NCBI GenBank assembly: GCA_023404675.1
Contig: JAEYAW010000027.1
Location: 96,099 to 160,098 of the forward strand
Source of the DNA: Pseudomonadota bacterium
GTDB lineage: Bacteria > Pseudomonadota > Alphaproteobacteria > Rhizobiales > Xanthobacteraceae
Length of the DNA stretch: 64,000 bases
Direction: 5' to 3'
The position numbers were made by a program, and so were the translations under genes. The notes below the pieces were generated by a model. It was given only the letters and a program-made list of their open reading frames with translations, was not told the origin of the DNA and did not search any database. Shown here piece after piece: positions 31,557 through 40,162 of the stretch (positions are counted from its first letter, which is position 1; every line of letters starts with the position of its first letter).

Positions 31557-32392
31557 GCCTCGCCGAGCCGCTCGAAGCCGCTCGTACGGCGCAGTCCCGG
31601 CGTGCTTCGCGCGCGGGGCTGGGGTGGCTGTTGAAATCCCGCCTGTCGGGCACCGTGCTGATCGTCCTGCTGCTGTTGTTGTGGCAGGTGTCGGCGACGC
31701 GCGGCTGGGTGGTGAGTGACAACTGGCCGCCTTTCAGCGCCGTCATTGTTGCGGCGTACGAGGGGCTGGTGAGCGGAGATCTGGCGGCTACGCTCGGATC
31801 GACCCTCTACCGGATGCTGGCTGGCTATGCGATCGGCTGTTTCCTTGGCGCGCTGCTCGGCGTGCTGCTTGGAAACATCCGGATCCTCGACTGGGCGATC
31901 CGTCCCTTGATCGAGATCGAGCGGACGCTGCCAACGCCGGCCATCGTGCCGCCGCTTATCCTCTTTCTCGGCATCGAGGATGCGCTGAAGATCTTTATCG
32001 TTGTGCTTGCGGTATTTCCCCCGGTGTTCATCAACACCTACGGCGGAGTACGGGGAATCGATACGACGCTGCTTCAGACCGCGGCCACGTTCGGCCTCAA
32101 CCGGTTTGATATCCTGCGCAAGATCGTGCTGCCTGCGACCTTGCCCGCTCTCACGGCCGGTATGCGAACGGCCCTGTCGCTGGCGCTGATCATCGCCGTG
32201 ATCGGCGAGATGATCGCGGGATCGAGCGGCATCGGCTACTATCTGACCACGATGCAATACGCGATGCGGGCGGACGCCATGTACGCTGCCGTGATCTGCC
32301 TCGCGGCGCTCGGCTATCTGATGAACCGGATTTTCCTCGTCGCCGAGCGGGCAGTTCTGCATTGGCATTTTGCGATGAACGATTCGAAATAG
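31553..32392 (+). CDS. ABC transporter permease 2 (NitT/TauT family)
   Basis: A 279-residue inner-membrane permease, paralogous to the one at 29810. It has the EAA-like loop LLQTAATFGLNRFDILRKIVLPATLPALTAGMRTALSLAL and an N-terminal extension of about 30 residues before the first membrane segment (LSGTVLIVLLLLLWQVSA). The ATG overlaps the binding-protein stop (ATGA). The two permeases probably pair with a homodimer of the single ATPase. Confidence 0.9.
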   Translation: MSLAEPLEAARTAQSRRASRAGLGWLLKSRLSGTVLIVLLLLLWQVSATRGWVVSDNWPPFSAVIVAAYEGLVSGDLAATLGSTLYRMLAGYAIGCFLGALLGVLLGNIRILDWAIRPLIEIERTLPTPAIVPPLILFLGIEDALKIFIVVLAVFPPVFINTYGGVRGIDTTLLQTAATFGLNRFDILRKIVLPATLPALTAGMRTALSLALIIAVIGEMIAGSSGIGYYLTTMQYAMRADAMYAAVICLAALGYLMNRIFLVAERAVLHWHFAMNDSK

Positions 32393-32423
32393 GGGCGTCG
32401 CCGCAACCGGAAACGGATATCTC

Positions 32424-34049
32424 ATGACAACCAGCGTCCATTCCGTCCGGCTGATCAACGGGCGCATTTTCCGGTCTGCCTTTGACGAGAGCCCGGCCGA
32501 TGCGATTGTCGTGAACGACGGCAAGGTCGTCTGGAGCGGCGCGCGGCGCGACGTGCCGGATGCAGCGAGAACGATCGATCTCGGCGGCGCCACCGTGCTG
32601 CCGGGGCTGACCGACGCGCACATCCATCTGTTCACGATCGCCTATGCCCGGCTGCAGGTGCCGGTGACACCGCGCGATGCCGGATCGGTCGGGGCTGTTC
32701 TCGATCTGCTGTCGGATCGCGCGCAGAATCTTGCTCCCGGCAAATGGGTTTATGCGGCGGGTCTCGACGAGAATGGGCTGGCCGAGCATCGCTGGCCGAC
32801 CCGCGCCGAGATCGATGCCGCCGTTCCCGATCACCCGGTGATGATCCGCCGCTTCTGCGGCCACATCGCGATCGTCAACAGCGCGGCGCTCGCGGTTCTC
32901 GGAATCGGCGAGGATGTCGTCACTCCGGAGGGTGGCATCTTCGGGCGTGACGCCGCAGGCCGTCTCGACGGAAGCGCGCAGGAAAGCGCGGCCGAGATCA
33001 TTTTTCGCGCCGCTCCGCCGCTCGACCGGGACGAGTTGGTCGAGGCCCTGCGCGCCACCATCGCGAAAAGCTCGGCGATGGGGCTTGTGGCGGCGGTGGA
33101 GGCGGCGGTCGGATTTACCGTCGGCTTCGATTACGAGATGGCGGTATGGGAGACGATGCGATCCGGGGCGAGCGTGCCGATGCGCATCGGTTTCATGAAC
33201 GGGCTCGACCCGGAGGAGGCCGCCGCGCGGAACCTCAAGCCGGTTCGTGATCCCGACTGGCAGTCGATGACGCTGAAATATTTCGCCGACGGCATCGTCA
33301 GCGGGCGCTCGTCCGCGGTCAGCGAGCCGTTCGCCGATACCGGCACCCCCGGCATGTTCATGCGGCAGGAAGCCGAACTGCAACGCGTCGTCGGCGCGGC
33401 GCATGCGGCGGGCTGGCAGGTCGCGGTGCATTGCACCGGCGACCGGGCGATCGACTGCATCATCGAGGCTTACGAGAAGGCGCAGGCCGCGCATCCGCGC
33501 GAGGACGTACGTCATCGCATCGAACACTACTTCGTGCCGCCGGCCGGGGGGCTGGCGCGGATGAAGGCGCTTGGCGCGCTGGTGGTGACGCAGCCCAGTT
33601 TTCTGACCCGGATGCGCCGGGCGATCACGAAGGCATTCGGCGCGCGGGCGGCGACGTATTATCCCGGCCGCTCGGTGATCGACGCCGGCGTCAGCTATAT
33701 CGGAAGCTCCGATGCGCCGACCGGCGCGTGGTCGCCATGGGACGGCATCGCCGATGCGGTCGAGCGCGCGGCCGACAGCGGCGAGGCCATCGGGCCGGGC
33801 GAGGCCGTCAGCGTGCGCGAGGCGATCCACAGCTATACGGTCGGCGGTGCGATCGCGATGAAGCAGGAAAGCTGGCGCGGCACCCTGACGCCGGGCATGG
33901 CGGCTGATCTGATCGTGCTCGATCGTGACCTGTTCGCGGCGGAGCGCCCGCTGCTGCGTGAGACCCGGATTCTGCTCACCATGGTGCGCGGCGAAATCGT
34001 GCACGATGTTCTGTCGCAGCCGATATCGCGGGCCTCCGCGGCAGGATAG
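32424..34049 (+). CDS. YtcJ-type amidohydrolase (metal-dependent hydrolase family 3)
   Basis: A 541-residue metal-dependent amidohydrolase. The N-terminal composite beta-sandwich (LINGRIFRSAFDESPADAIVVNDGKVVWSG) is followed by the metal-binding start of the barrel, LPGLTDAHIHLF, then HCTGDRAIDCIIEAYE, HRIEHYFVPP (metal His) and the catalytic-Asp region SSDAPTGAWSPWDG. The C-terminus GTLTPGMAADLIVLDRD is typical. There is no signal peptide, so it acts in the cytoplasm. It lies 31 nt behind the importer genes, so it probably hydrolyses the imported compound (an amide, N-acyl or cyclic amide); the substrate is not known. Confidence 0.87.
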   Translation: MTTSVHSVRLINGRIFRSAFDESPADAIVVNDGKVVWSGARRDVPDAARTIDLGGATVLPGLTDAHIHLFTIAYARLQVPVTPRDAGSVGAVLDLLSDRAQNLAPGKWVYAAGLDENGLAEHRWPTRAEIDAAVPDHPVMIRRFCGHIAIVNSAALAVLGIGEDVVTPEGGIFGRDAAGRLDGSAQESAAEIIFRAAPPLDRDELVEALRATIAKSSAMGLVAAVEAAVGFTVGFDYEMAVWETMRSGASVPMRIGFMNGLDPEEAAARNLKPVRDPDWQSMTLKYFADGIVSGRSSAVSEPFADTGTPGMFMRQEAELQRVVGAAHAAGWQVAVHCTGDRAIDCIIEAYEKAQAAHPREDVRHRIEHYFVPPAGGLARMKALGALVVTQPSFLTRMRRAITKAFGARAATYYPGRSVIDAGVSYIGSSDAPTGAWSPWDGIADAVERAADSGEAIGPGEAVSVREAIHSYTVGGAIAMKQESWRGTLTPGMAADLIVLDRDLFAAERPLLRETRILLTMVRGEIVHDVLSQPISRASAAG

Positions 34050-34051
34050 CG

Positions 34052-34079
34052 GCACGGCGGACCGCTATGCCCGCCGTGC
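34052..34079. terminator. Hairpin between convergent amidohydrolase and CoA ligase genes
   Basis: A perfect 9-bp stem, GCACGGCGG / CCGCCGTGC, with a 10-nt loop in the 63-nt gap between the two stops. There is no T-run; its position suggests bidirectional termination. Confidence 0.5.
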
Positions 34080-34112
34080 GCTTGCTCGGTCGATGAAAGG
34101 GACGCTGCCTGT

Positions 34113-35651
34113 TTATGCCGGCTCGCGAACGCCCGCGCGCAGGGCTTTCCGGTCCAGTTTGCCGACGGCGGTTTTCGGAATCGACGCCACGAAGCGGACC
34201 GCGTGAGGTTTCTTATAGGATGCGATCTGTCCCGCGACATGGCGGATGAGATCTGCCTCTTCGACGGCGGCATCCGGCTTCAGGACGACGAACGCCACCA
34301 CGGCCTCGACCCACTTCTCGTCAGGCGCGCCGACGACGGCCGCCTCGAAAACGGCGGGGTGAGTGAGCAGTGCATCCTCCACCTCGCGCGGATAGACATT
34401 GTAGCCGCCGGAAATGATCATGTCCGAGGTGCGGTCGCGCAGATGCAGGAAGCCGCGCGCGTCGAACACGCCGACATCGCGGGTATGCACCCAGCCCTCC
34501 GCGTCGAACGACTGGGCCGTCAGTTCGGGCGCGTTGAAATAGCCTGCGGCGGCGGAATCCGACCTGACGAGAATTTCCCCCGGCTCGCCCTCGGCAACGG
34601 GCTGCCCCGCTTCGTTGACGAGACGAATCTCCACGTCGATGGCGGGTCTCCCGCAAGCACCGAGCAGGTCGTCGGTATGGTCTTCGGGGCGAAGCACGGC
34701 GAGGCACAGCGGCACTTCCGTCTGCCCGTAATACTGCCAGAACTTGTCCCGACCGAACTTCGCCATGGCGCGGTTGATAACCGTGCGCGGCATCGGCGAT
34801 GCCCCGTAGATGATGCGGCTCAGCGAGGACAGGTCGCGCCGGTCGATGTCGGGATGCTCAAGCAACATCTGCATCATGGTGGGGACGAGATTGATCGCGG
34901 TCGCGCGGTACTTCTCGATGGCTTCGAGGAAGTTCGCGGGCACGAAGCCGGGCAGCACGATGCTGACTGCGCCGCGCAGCCAGAACGGCAGGATGAACGT
35001 GCCGCTGGCGTGGATCAGCGAGGCGGAGTGCAGCATCGAATCCTCCGGCGTCACCGGCAGGAGATTCAGCAGGATGTTGCGGCAGATGCCGGCATAGGAG
35101 GCCTGCGTGTGCTGCGCGGCCTTCAGGACGCCTGTGGTGCCGGAAGTGTAGAGCGTCAGCACGACGTCATCCGGCCGCGCGTCGGATTCGGGCGCGGTGT
35201 GTGGCTGCATGGCGGCAATCGGCAGCAGGTCGCCGCCGTCGGACAGGGCGGCTCCAAGCCCGTAGCAGCGCAGGCCCGGCACCGCGCGGGCGAGATCGGC
35301 GGCGCGCTCGGCGAGGTCGGGCCCGAACACCAGCGCCTCGCAGTTTGCCTCCTGCACCATCCGGGCATGCTCCTGCACCGACAGGCGCGAGTTCAGCGGC
35401 ACGCGGTTGAGCGAGGCCTTCACACAGGCGAAATCCAGCGGTACCGAATGCTCGCCGTTGTTGACCAGCAGCGCAACGCGCGAACGCGCGCTGACGCCGA
35501 CCGCGCGCAGCGCATGCGCGAGCTGGTTGGCGCGGGTGTTCACCTCGGCAAACGTCATCGGCTTGTCGCCGACGATCAGCGCGACGCGCGATGCGTTCTG
35601 CGCCGCGCCGCGTTCGATGAGGTCGAGATAGGTCGGCGCTGAAGCTGTCAT
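34113..35651 (-). CDS. Acyl-CoA synthetase (AMP-forming), PaaX-regulon type
   Basis: A 512-residue ANL-superfamily ligase that activates a carboxylic acid with ATP and CoA. Motifs are LYTSGTTGVLKAAQHT (P-loop; the usual final Lys-Gly/Ala reads LKAA), YYGQTEVPLCLAV (A5), HTRDVGVFDARGFLHLRDRTSDMIISGGYNVYPREVE (A7/A8), and IPKTAVGKLDRKALR with the catalytic lysine. ATG 35651 is preceded by GGGAGGA. It is 40 nt downstream of the crotonase gene and co-transcribed with it. The pair could run a short CoA-thioester pathway for an aromatic or branched acid; the substrate is unknown. Confidence 0.88.
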   Translation of the reverse strand: MTASAPTYLDLIERGAAQNASRVALIVGDKPMTFAEVNTRANQLAHALRAVGVSARSRVALLVNNGEHSVPLDFACVKASLNRVPLNSRLSVQEHARMVQEANCEALVFGPDLAERAADLARAVPGLRCYGLGAALSDGGDLLPIAAMQPHTAPESDARPDDVVLTLYTSGTTGVLKAAQHTQASYAGICRNILLNLLPVTPEDSMLHSASLIHASGTFILPFWLRGAVSIVLPGFVPANFLEAIEKYRATAINLVPTMMQMLLEHPDIDRRDLSSLSRIIYGASPMPRTVINRAMAKFGRDKFWQYYGQTEVPLCLAVLRPEDHTDDLLGACGRPAIDVEIRLVNEAGQPVAEGEPGEILVRSDSAAAGYFNAPELTAQSFDAEGWVHTRDVGVFDARGFLHLRDRTSDMIISGGYNVYPREVEDALLTHPAVFEAAVVGAPDEKWVEAVVAFVVLKPDAAVEEADLIRHVAGQIASYKKPHAVRFVASIPKTAVGKLDRKALRAGVREPA

Positions 35652-35691
35652 GTTTCCTCCCGGTTGGTTTGTTCGATTGTCGCGGTTTGCG

Positions 35692-36483
35692 TCATTCGGA
35701 GAACTTGCCCTGGCGCCCGGCGCCGCCGACGAAGCGCTTCGCGCCGGCCTTGCCCTCGGCGGCGACGATCGGCGCGCCGAGCCTGCCCTCCTGCCGCAGC
35801 GCGGCATCGAGCGGCAGGTCCCACTGCGCGTAAGCCGACTGGCGGTCCGTCAGCATGCAGGCCTGCGGAAACGCTGCGATCTGCCGCGCCAGTTCTTCGC
35901 CCTGCGCGCGCGCCTGCCCGTCCGGCACCACGCGGTTGGCGAGGCCCATCGCGAGCGCCTCCTGCGCGCCGACCGGGCGGCCGGTCAGGATCATGTCGAG
36001 CGCGTGCGACATGCCGATCGCGCGGGGCAGCCGGACCGTGCCGCCGTCGATCAGCGGCACGCCCCAGCGCCGGCAGAACACGCCAAATGTCGCGCTGCCT
36101 TCGGCCACGCGCATGTCGGCGAGCAGGGCGAGTTCGAGGCCGCCCGCGACCGCATAGCCCGCGACGGCGGCGATCAGCGGCTTGGACAGTGCAAGCCGCG
36201 TCGGGCCCATCGGGCCCGTGCCGCCGCCTTCGGGATCGAGTTCGTGAGTCCGGGCAGGGTCTTCCAGAGAGGTCAGATCGGCGCCCGCGCAGAACACGCC
36301 GCCCTGTCCCCACAGCACCGCGACGCGCTGGGTCTCGTCGGTCTCGAAGGCGAAGAATGCATCGCGAAGCGCGGCGGCCATCGGTCCGTCGACCGCATTC
36401 CGCCGCTCGGGCCGGTTCAGGATGATGGTGGTCACCGGGCCATCGGTCTCGACCCGGACCGGAGCGTCGCTTGCGCCAGACAT
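35692..36483 (-). CDS. Enoyl-CoA hydratase/isomerase family (crotonase) protein
   Basis: A 263-residue crotonase. The CoA-binding and oxyanion segments are VFCAGADLTSL and AGYAVAGGLELALLADMRVA; the second catalytic position lies near FCRRWGVPLIDGGTVRLPRAIG, where the usual Pro-Glu is replaced. That suggests a reaction other than simple hydration. The C-terminus EGKAGAKRFVGGAGRQGKF is typical. The strong site GGGAGGAG lies before ATG 36483. It is the first gene of a two-gene operon with the CoA ligase, and its promoter overlaps the PaaX-type operator. Confidence 0.87.
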   Translation of the reverse strand: MSGASDAPVRVETDGPVTTIILNRPERRNAVDGPMAAALRDAFFAFETDETQRVAVLWGQGGVFCAGADLTSLEDPARTHELDPEGGGTGPMGPTRLALSKPLIAAVAGYAVAGGLELALLADMRVAEGSATFGVFCRRWGVPLIDGGTVRLPRAIGMSHALDMILTGRPVGAQEALAMGLANRVVPDGQARAQGEELARQIAAFPQACMLTDRQSAYAQWDLPLDAALRQEGRLGAPIVAAEGKAGAKRFVGGAGRQGKFSE

Positions 36484-36515
36484 GGAACTCCTCCCTGAAT
36501 ATTTCTTCTGATGTC

Positions 36516-36544
36516 CCTGTATTCCATAAATTGAAATGTTTCAA
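36516..36544 (-). promoter_or_regulatory. Promoter of the crotonase-CoA ligase operon
   Basis: On the minus strand TTGAAA (36544-36539), an exact 17-nt spacer, then TACAGG (36521-36516). The box and spacer lie inside the 34-bp palindrome, so a bound regulator would block RNA polymerase directly. Confidence 0.55.
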
Positions 36545-36554
36545 GATGTGGAAT
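36521..36554. promoter_or_regulatory. 34-bp two-layer palindromic operator for the PaaX-type regulator
   Basis: The inner perfect palindrome TTGAAA-TG-TTTCAA (36531-36544) is flanked, with exact symmetry about the same centre, by outer arms ATTCCA (36521-36526) and TGGAAT (36549-36554). It lies in the 92-bp gap between the divergent crotonase and PaaX-type genes and overlaps the predicted crotonase -35 box. This is a very likely operator for the adjacent regulator. Confidence 0.7.
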
Positions 36555-36575
36555 TGGCGTGCTAGTCAGTGAAAT

Positions 36576-37370
36576 ATGTCCGACGCTCCCCCCTCCGCCG
36601 CCGATCTCATGCTCGATCTGCTTGCCGCCGCCGATGGCGGACGGCTGACGGTGCAGGATCTCTGCCGCGGCGGTGCGGCGATGGGCCTTGGCGAGGCCGT
36701 GGTGCGCGTCGCGCTGACGCGCCTCGGCCAGCAGAACAAGATCCGGAAGGTTGACCGGGGCGCTTACACGATCCATCCCGCGCGCCGTTCGCTTCAGGAG
36801 GATGTCGAGCATTGGCTCGACCGGCTGAACTGGATGGTGACCTGGCGCGGACGCTGGATCGCCGTGCACGATCCGGAACTGGCGCGGCTGTCGAAGACGC
36901 AGCTTCGGCATCATCGCCGCGCGCTGGCGCTGCGCGGGTTTCGCACGTGGACGCCGGGTCTTCATCTGCGTCCGGACAATTTGCGCGGCGGCGTTCAGGC
37001 GATGCGCGCGCAGCTCTACGATCTCGGTCTTGTCGAGAACACGCCGGTCTTCGTGGCCAGCCAGTTGACCGAGGCGCAGACGCAGGCCGTCATGAAGCTG
37101 TGGGACGTCGGTGCGCTGCAGGCGAATTACACGGACTTGCTGAAGCAGTTGAACGCCAGCGAAAAAGGCCTGCGGAAGCTCGACGATCTCGCGGCCGCGC
37201 GCGAATGCCTGCTGCTCGGCCGCCACGTCATCAGCCAGATTGTCCGCGATCCGCTGCTGCCGAAGGAGATGATGGGGGGGAGCGAGCGTCAGGTGCTGAT
37301 CGAGCGGACGCAGGCTTATCAGACGCGCAGCAAGGCGATCTGGGCGAGGGTGCTGAATCCCGCAGCCTGA
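36576..37370 (+). CDS. PaaX family transcriptional regulator
   Basis: A 264-residue regulator with an N-terminal winged helix (SAADLMLDLLAAADGGRLTVQDLCRGGAAMGLGEAVVRVALTRLGQQNKIRKVDRGAYTI) and a PaaX-like central and C-terminal domain (DRLNWMVTWRGRWIAVHD, ending in the typical ISQIVRDPLLPKEMMGG). PaaX represses phenylacetate catabolism and is released by phenylacetyl-CoA. No paa genes are here, so this homologue probably senses the CoA thioester made by the divergent ligase. The start ATG 36576 has only a weak ribosome site. Confidence 0.83.
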   Translation: MSDAPPSAADLMLDLLAAADGGRLTVQDLCRGGAAMGLGEAVVRVALTRLGQQNKIRKVDRGAYTIHPARRSLQEDVEHWLDRLNWMVTWRGRWIAVHDPELARLSKTQLRHHRRALALRGFRTWTPGLHLRPDNLRGGVQAMRAQLYDLGLVENTPVFVASQLTEAQTQAVMKLWDVGALQANYTDLLKQLNASEKGLRKLDDLAAARECLLLGRHVISQIVRDPLLPKEMMGGSERQVLIERTQAYQTRSKAIWARVLNPAA

Positions 37371-37390
37371 CAGGGCCGGCGGGGGCTGCG

Positions 37391-38293
37391 TTATCGCGGC
37401 GTCGCCGCCTCCGGCTTTCCCTCGATCATGGCCAGCAGGGCGTCGGCGATCCGGCTGCGATAGCGGTTCCGGTGTCGGAGAACGTAGAAGGCGCGCTCCG
37501 GCAGGCTGAACGGGACGTGGCGGAGCAGACCGGCTTCGATTCCCGAGGCCGCAACGGACGCCGACACCGCCGTCGCGCCGAGGCCGGCCTCGACGGCGGC
37601 GCGTACCGCCTCATTCGACGGCAACTCCAGCGCGATGCGCAGATCCTTCAGGTCCAGACCGAGGCGGACCATCGCCTGTTCGAACACCGAGCGCGTGCCC
37701 GAGCCGGGCTCGCGCACCACCCACTCGCTGCCGATGAGCCGGTCGAGGGTCAGCTTGCCGATATCGGCCCAGGGATGTTCGGGAGCAACCACCACGACAA
37801 GCTGGTCGCGCGCGATGGGCGTGGTCACAAGCTCGTCGTTGTCGATTGTCCCCTCGACGAAGCCGAGTTCGGATGCGCCGGTTTCGATCGCCTCCGCGAC
37901 TTGCGCGGTGTTGCCGACGCTCAGGCGAATCTCGATGCGCGGATAGGCCCGGCGAAACGCCACCAGATGACGCGGCAGCCAGTAGCTGGCGATGGTCTGG
38001 CTGGCGTGAACCGTCAGCGTTCCACGTTCGAGCTTGCCGAATTCGCTCAACGCCAGTTCAGCATGCTCGACCTGCGCAAGGATGGTGCGGGCCTCGGCGA
38101 GAAAGGCGCGGCCGGCCTCGGTCAGCTCGATGCGGCGGCCGACACGGTCGAACAGTCGGGTGTCGTGCCGCGCTTCGAGCGCTGCGATGGCGTGGCTCGC
38201 GGCGGATTGCGCCAGATTGAGCGCGCGGGCGGCGTTCGTCACGTGCTGGCGCTCGGCCACGGCCACGAAAATGCGAAGTTGTTCGAGAGTCAT
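37391..38293 (-). CDS. LysR family transcriptional regulator
   Basis: A LysR regulator of about 300 residues. The helix-turn-helix is in MTLEQLRIFVAVAERQHVTNAARALNLAQSAASHAIAALEARHDTRLFDR; the effector domain (GTLTVHASQTIASYWLPRHLVAFRRAYPRIEIRL, LGFVEGTIDNDELV, VREPGSGTRSVFEQAM) has the CysL/CbbR-like style. ATG 38293 gives the usual N-terminus; an ATG five codons upstream (38308) cannot be excluded. It converges with the PaaX-type gene and lies upstream of nothing divergent in this window, so its target is unclear. Confidence 0.9.
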   Translation of the reverse strand: MTLEQLRIFVAVAERQHVTNAARALNLAQSAASHAIAALEARHDTRLFDRVGRRIELTEAGRAFLAEARTILAQVEHAELALSEFGKLERGTLTVHASQTIASYWLPRHLVAFRRAYPRIEIRLSVGNTAQVAEAIETGASELGFVEGTIDNDELVTTPIARDQLVVVVAPEHPWADIGKLTLDRLIGSEWVVREPGSGTRSVFEQAMVRLGLDLKDLRIALELPSNEAVRAAVEAGLGATAVSASVAASGIEAGLLRHVPFSLPERAFYVLRHRNRYRSRIADALLAMIEGKPEAATPR

Positions 38294-38398
38294 TCCGCAC
38301 GATTCCATCGCCCGGAATGATTGTGCAAGAACAATAAATCGGACTGGAAGATTGATCGGCTGCGCCGGATCCCTCGCAGCGACCGCGGAACCGGCGAT

Positions 38399-40162
38399 CT
38401 ATCGCCAGCGGCGTCCCTCGATCCGCCCCTGATGAACGAAGTGCTCATAGGGATCGACAGCGGCGTCGAACAGATCGCGATAGGCGAACACATAAACCAG
38501 CGGATCGAAACCTTCGGGCAGCGCCGGGTCGTTGCGATAGGGCGAGGACGATATCCTGTCGCGGATGCGTGCGAAGGTGGAGGTCTCCGGCTCCGCGCCG
38601 CCCAGAATCTTCAGATGCAGGGTCGAGATGCTCTGCTGACTGAACAGGCGGCTGGCATCCGCCGCATCATAGACGCGCAGGCGCGTGACGGGAAGTCCCC
38701 GCATCCGTCCATAGGTTTCGGTTTGCACCTGCCTGAGGTCGGGGTGAGCTTTCGGCCGGAACGACAGATCGATCCAGCGACTTGTAAGTGCAGCGCGCGG
38801 CACGAAGAAGCAGTACTGCGATGTCGTTGCGTTGTGCCTCAGATCCATCGCTCCGACGCGATGGCCGTTGGCAAAGACGTCGATGAACGGATTCGCCGAA
38901 TCGCCTTGCTGTTCGCTGAGGCCCAGGATCACCATGTGATCGGCGACGTCGCGCAGCGGCACCAGAAGCCGCGCGTCGGCGCGGTCCGACCAGAAGCCGG
39001 TGCCGTCCGGCTCGGGCCACCCCCAGCCCGGGCCGCCGATGCGATCCATGTCGCGGCAATCGGTGAGATCGTAGTTGTCGCGGAACTCGCCGGTCCACGC
39101 GACCGGCTTCGAGAGCGGTCCCCTCCATTTGACGATCTGCCGCTCGATCCATGGCTTTCGCCCGGCTGTTTGCCAGCGATCGTACAGGCGCGCATCGCGC
39201 AGCAGCGCGGTCTCCACATCGACCGCGAGCCCCGCGGAGGAAAGCGTTGTCGCGGAGCCGTTGCGGCTGCCCTGTGAGGCCGGTGCCATGGCTGTGGTCC
39301 GCAGTGCGAGAACCTCGGATGTTATCGCCGCTGCTCCGGCTTCTTGCAGACTTGCTATGGCGGTATCGAGCGCGCCGCGCAGATCGAATGCATCGAGCAG
39401 GGGCAACAGCACATCGGGGCGGCAGGCCGGCAGCAGCAGCGATGCGTCGAGCACGGTCTGCACGGCGTCCCCCTGCGTGCCGATCTTGAAGCCATGCGCG
39501 AGCGCGGTCGCGGTCGCGTATTCCACGCTTTGCAGCTTCACCATGTGGCCCAGACACCATCGTGGCTCCGCCACGTCCCACATGCCCCGCGTGATCGCCG
39601 GGGACAATGTCTCGGGCTGCGGTCGCCAGTGCAGATCGAGGCAGGCCTCGCCCTTGATGAAATTCCAGCTGCTTCGTCGCAGCGCCGTCCGGTGCAGGAG
39701 CGAGTCGATGGTGAGTCCGTATTGCGGCGTCCAGCCCATGGCGGCCAGAATGTCCAGAGCTGCTGGCAGGGATTCGTACGGCACATGGACGTCCGCATCG
39801 CCCATGGTGCGAACCGACCACGTCTCGAACCGGGCGCAGATAGACAGCCCTTTCGCGATCAGGACCGGCGTGCTCTCGCCCAGTTTCTCGACGGTCGGCA
39901 ATGCCTCGCGGGCCAGCAGATGGTTCTGGATGAATGTCGCGCGGGCTTTGCCCTTCAGCTTGCTGGGCAGCCTGAATCCGGGGGCGACTTGGCTCAGATT
40001 GGCGTAGACCGCGGTGAGCAGCCGAAGCTCCGGATACGGGGCGACTTCGAGTGCGATCTGCGCGGCCCAGCCCGTCCAGCTCGCGGTGGCGACTGAAGCA
40101 TCAGGATTCAGGGCTGCGCGCAGAAGCAGCTTCTCGCGCTCCGTGAAAGTGCGCGCCATCAT
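38399..40162 (-). CDS. Nucleotidyltransferase family protein with glycan-type C-terminus
   Basis: A 587-residue protein. Residues about 10-330 match the uncharacterised nucleotidyltransferase family often found with HprK-like kinases and PqqD proteins: VLIAKGLSICARF, then the acidic pair RTMGDADVHVP (Asp122, Asp124) and CLDLHWRPQPE. From about 385 to 500 comes a beta-sandwich-like segment (GWGWPEPDGTGFWSDRADARLLVPL, IDVFANGHRVGAMDLR). The last 40 residues (548-587) hold the FDPxxYxxxYxDL...DPxxHFxxxGxxEGR motif common in surface-glycan proteins. It overlaps the stop of the upstream glycosyltransferase by 4 nt and ends the operon. The substrate is unknown; transfer of a nucleotide to a peptide or sugar is inferred. 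Confidence 0.8.
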   Translation of the reverse strand: MMARTFTEREKLLLRAALNPDASVATASWTGWAAQIALEVAPYPELRLLTAVYANLSQVAPGFRLPSKLKGKARATFIQNHLLAREALPTVEKLGESTPVLIAKGLSICARFETWSVRTMGDADVHVPYESLPAALDILAAMGWTPQYGLTIDSLLHRTALRRSSWNFIKGEACLDLHWRPQPETLSPAITRGMWDVAEPRWCLGHMVKLQSVEYATATALAHGFKIGTQGDAVQTVLDASLLLPACRPDVLLPLLDAFDLRGALDTAIASLQEAGAAAITSEVLALRTTAMAPASQGSRNGSATTLSSAGLAVDVETALLRDARLYDRWQTAGRKPWIERQIVKWRGPLSKPVAWTGEFRDNYDLTDCRDMDRIGGPGWGWPEPDGTGFWSDRADARLLVPLRDVADHMVILGLSEQQGDSANPFIDVFANGHRVGAMDLRHNATTSQYCFFVPRAALTSRWIDLSFRPKAHPDLRQVQTETYGRMRGLPVTRLRVYDAADASRLFSQQSISTLHLKILGGAEPETSTFARIRDRISSSPYRNDPALPEGFDPLVYVFAYRDLFDAAVDPYEHFVHQGRIEGRRWR

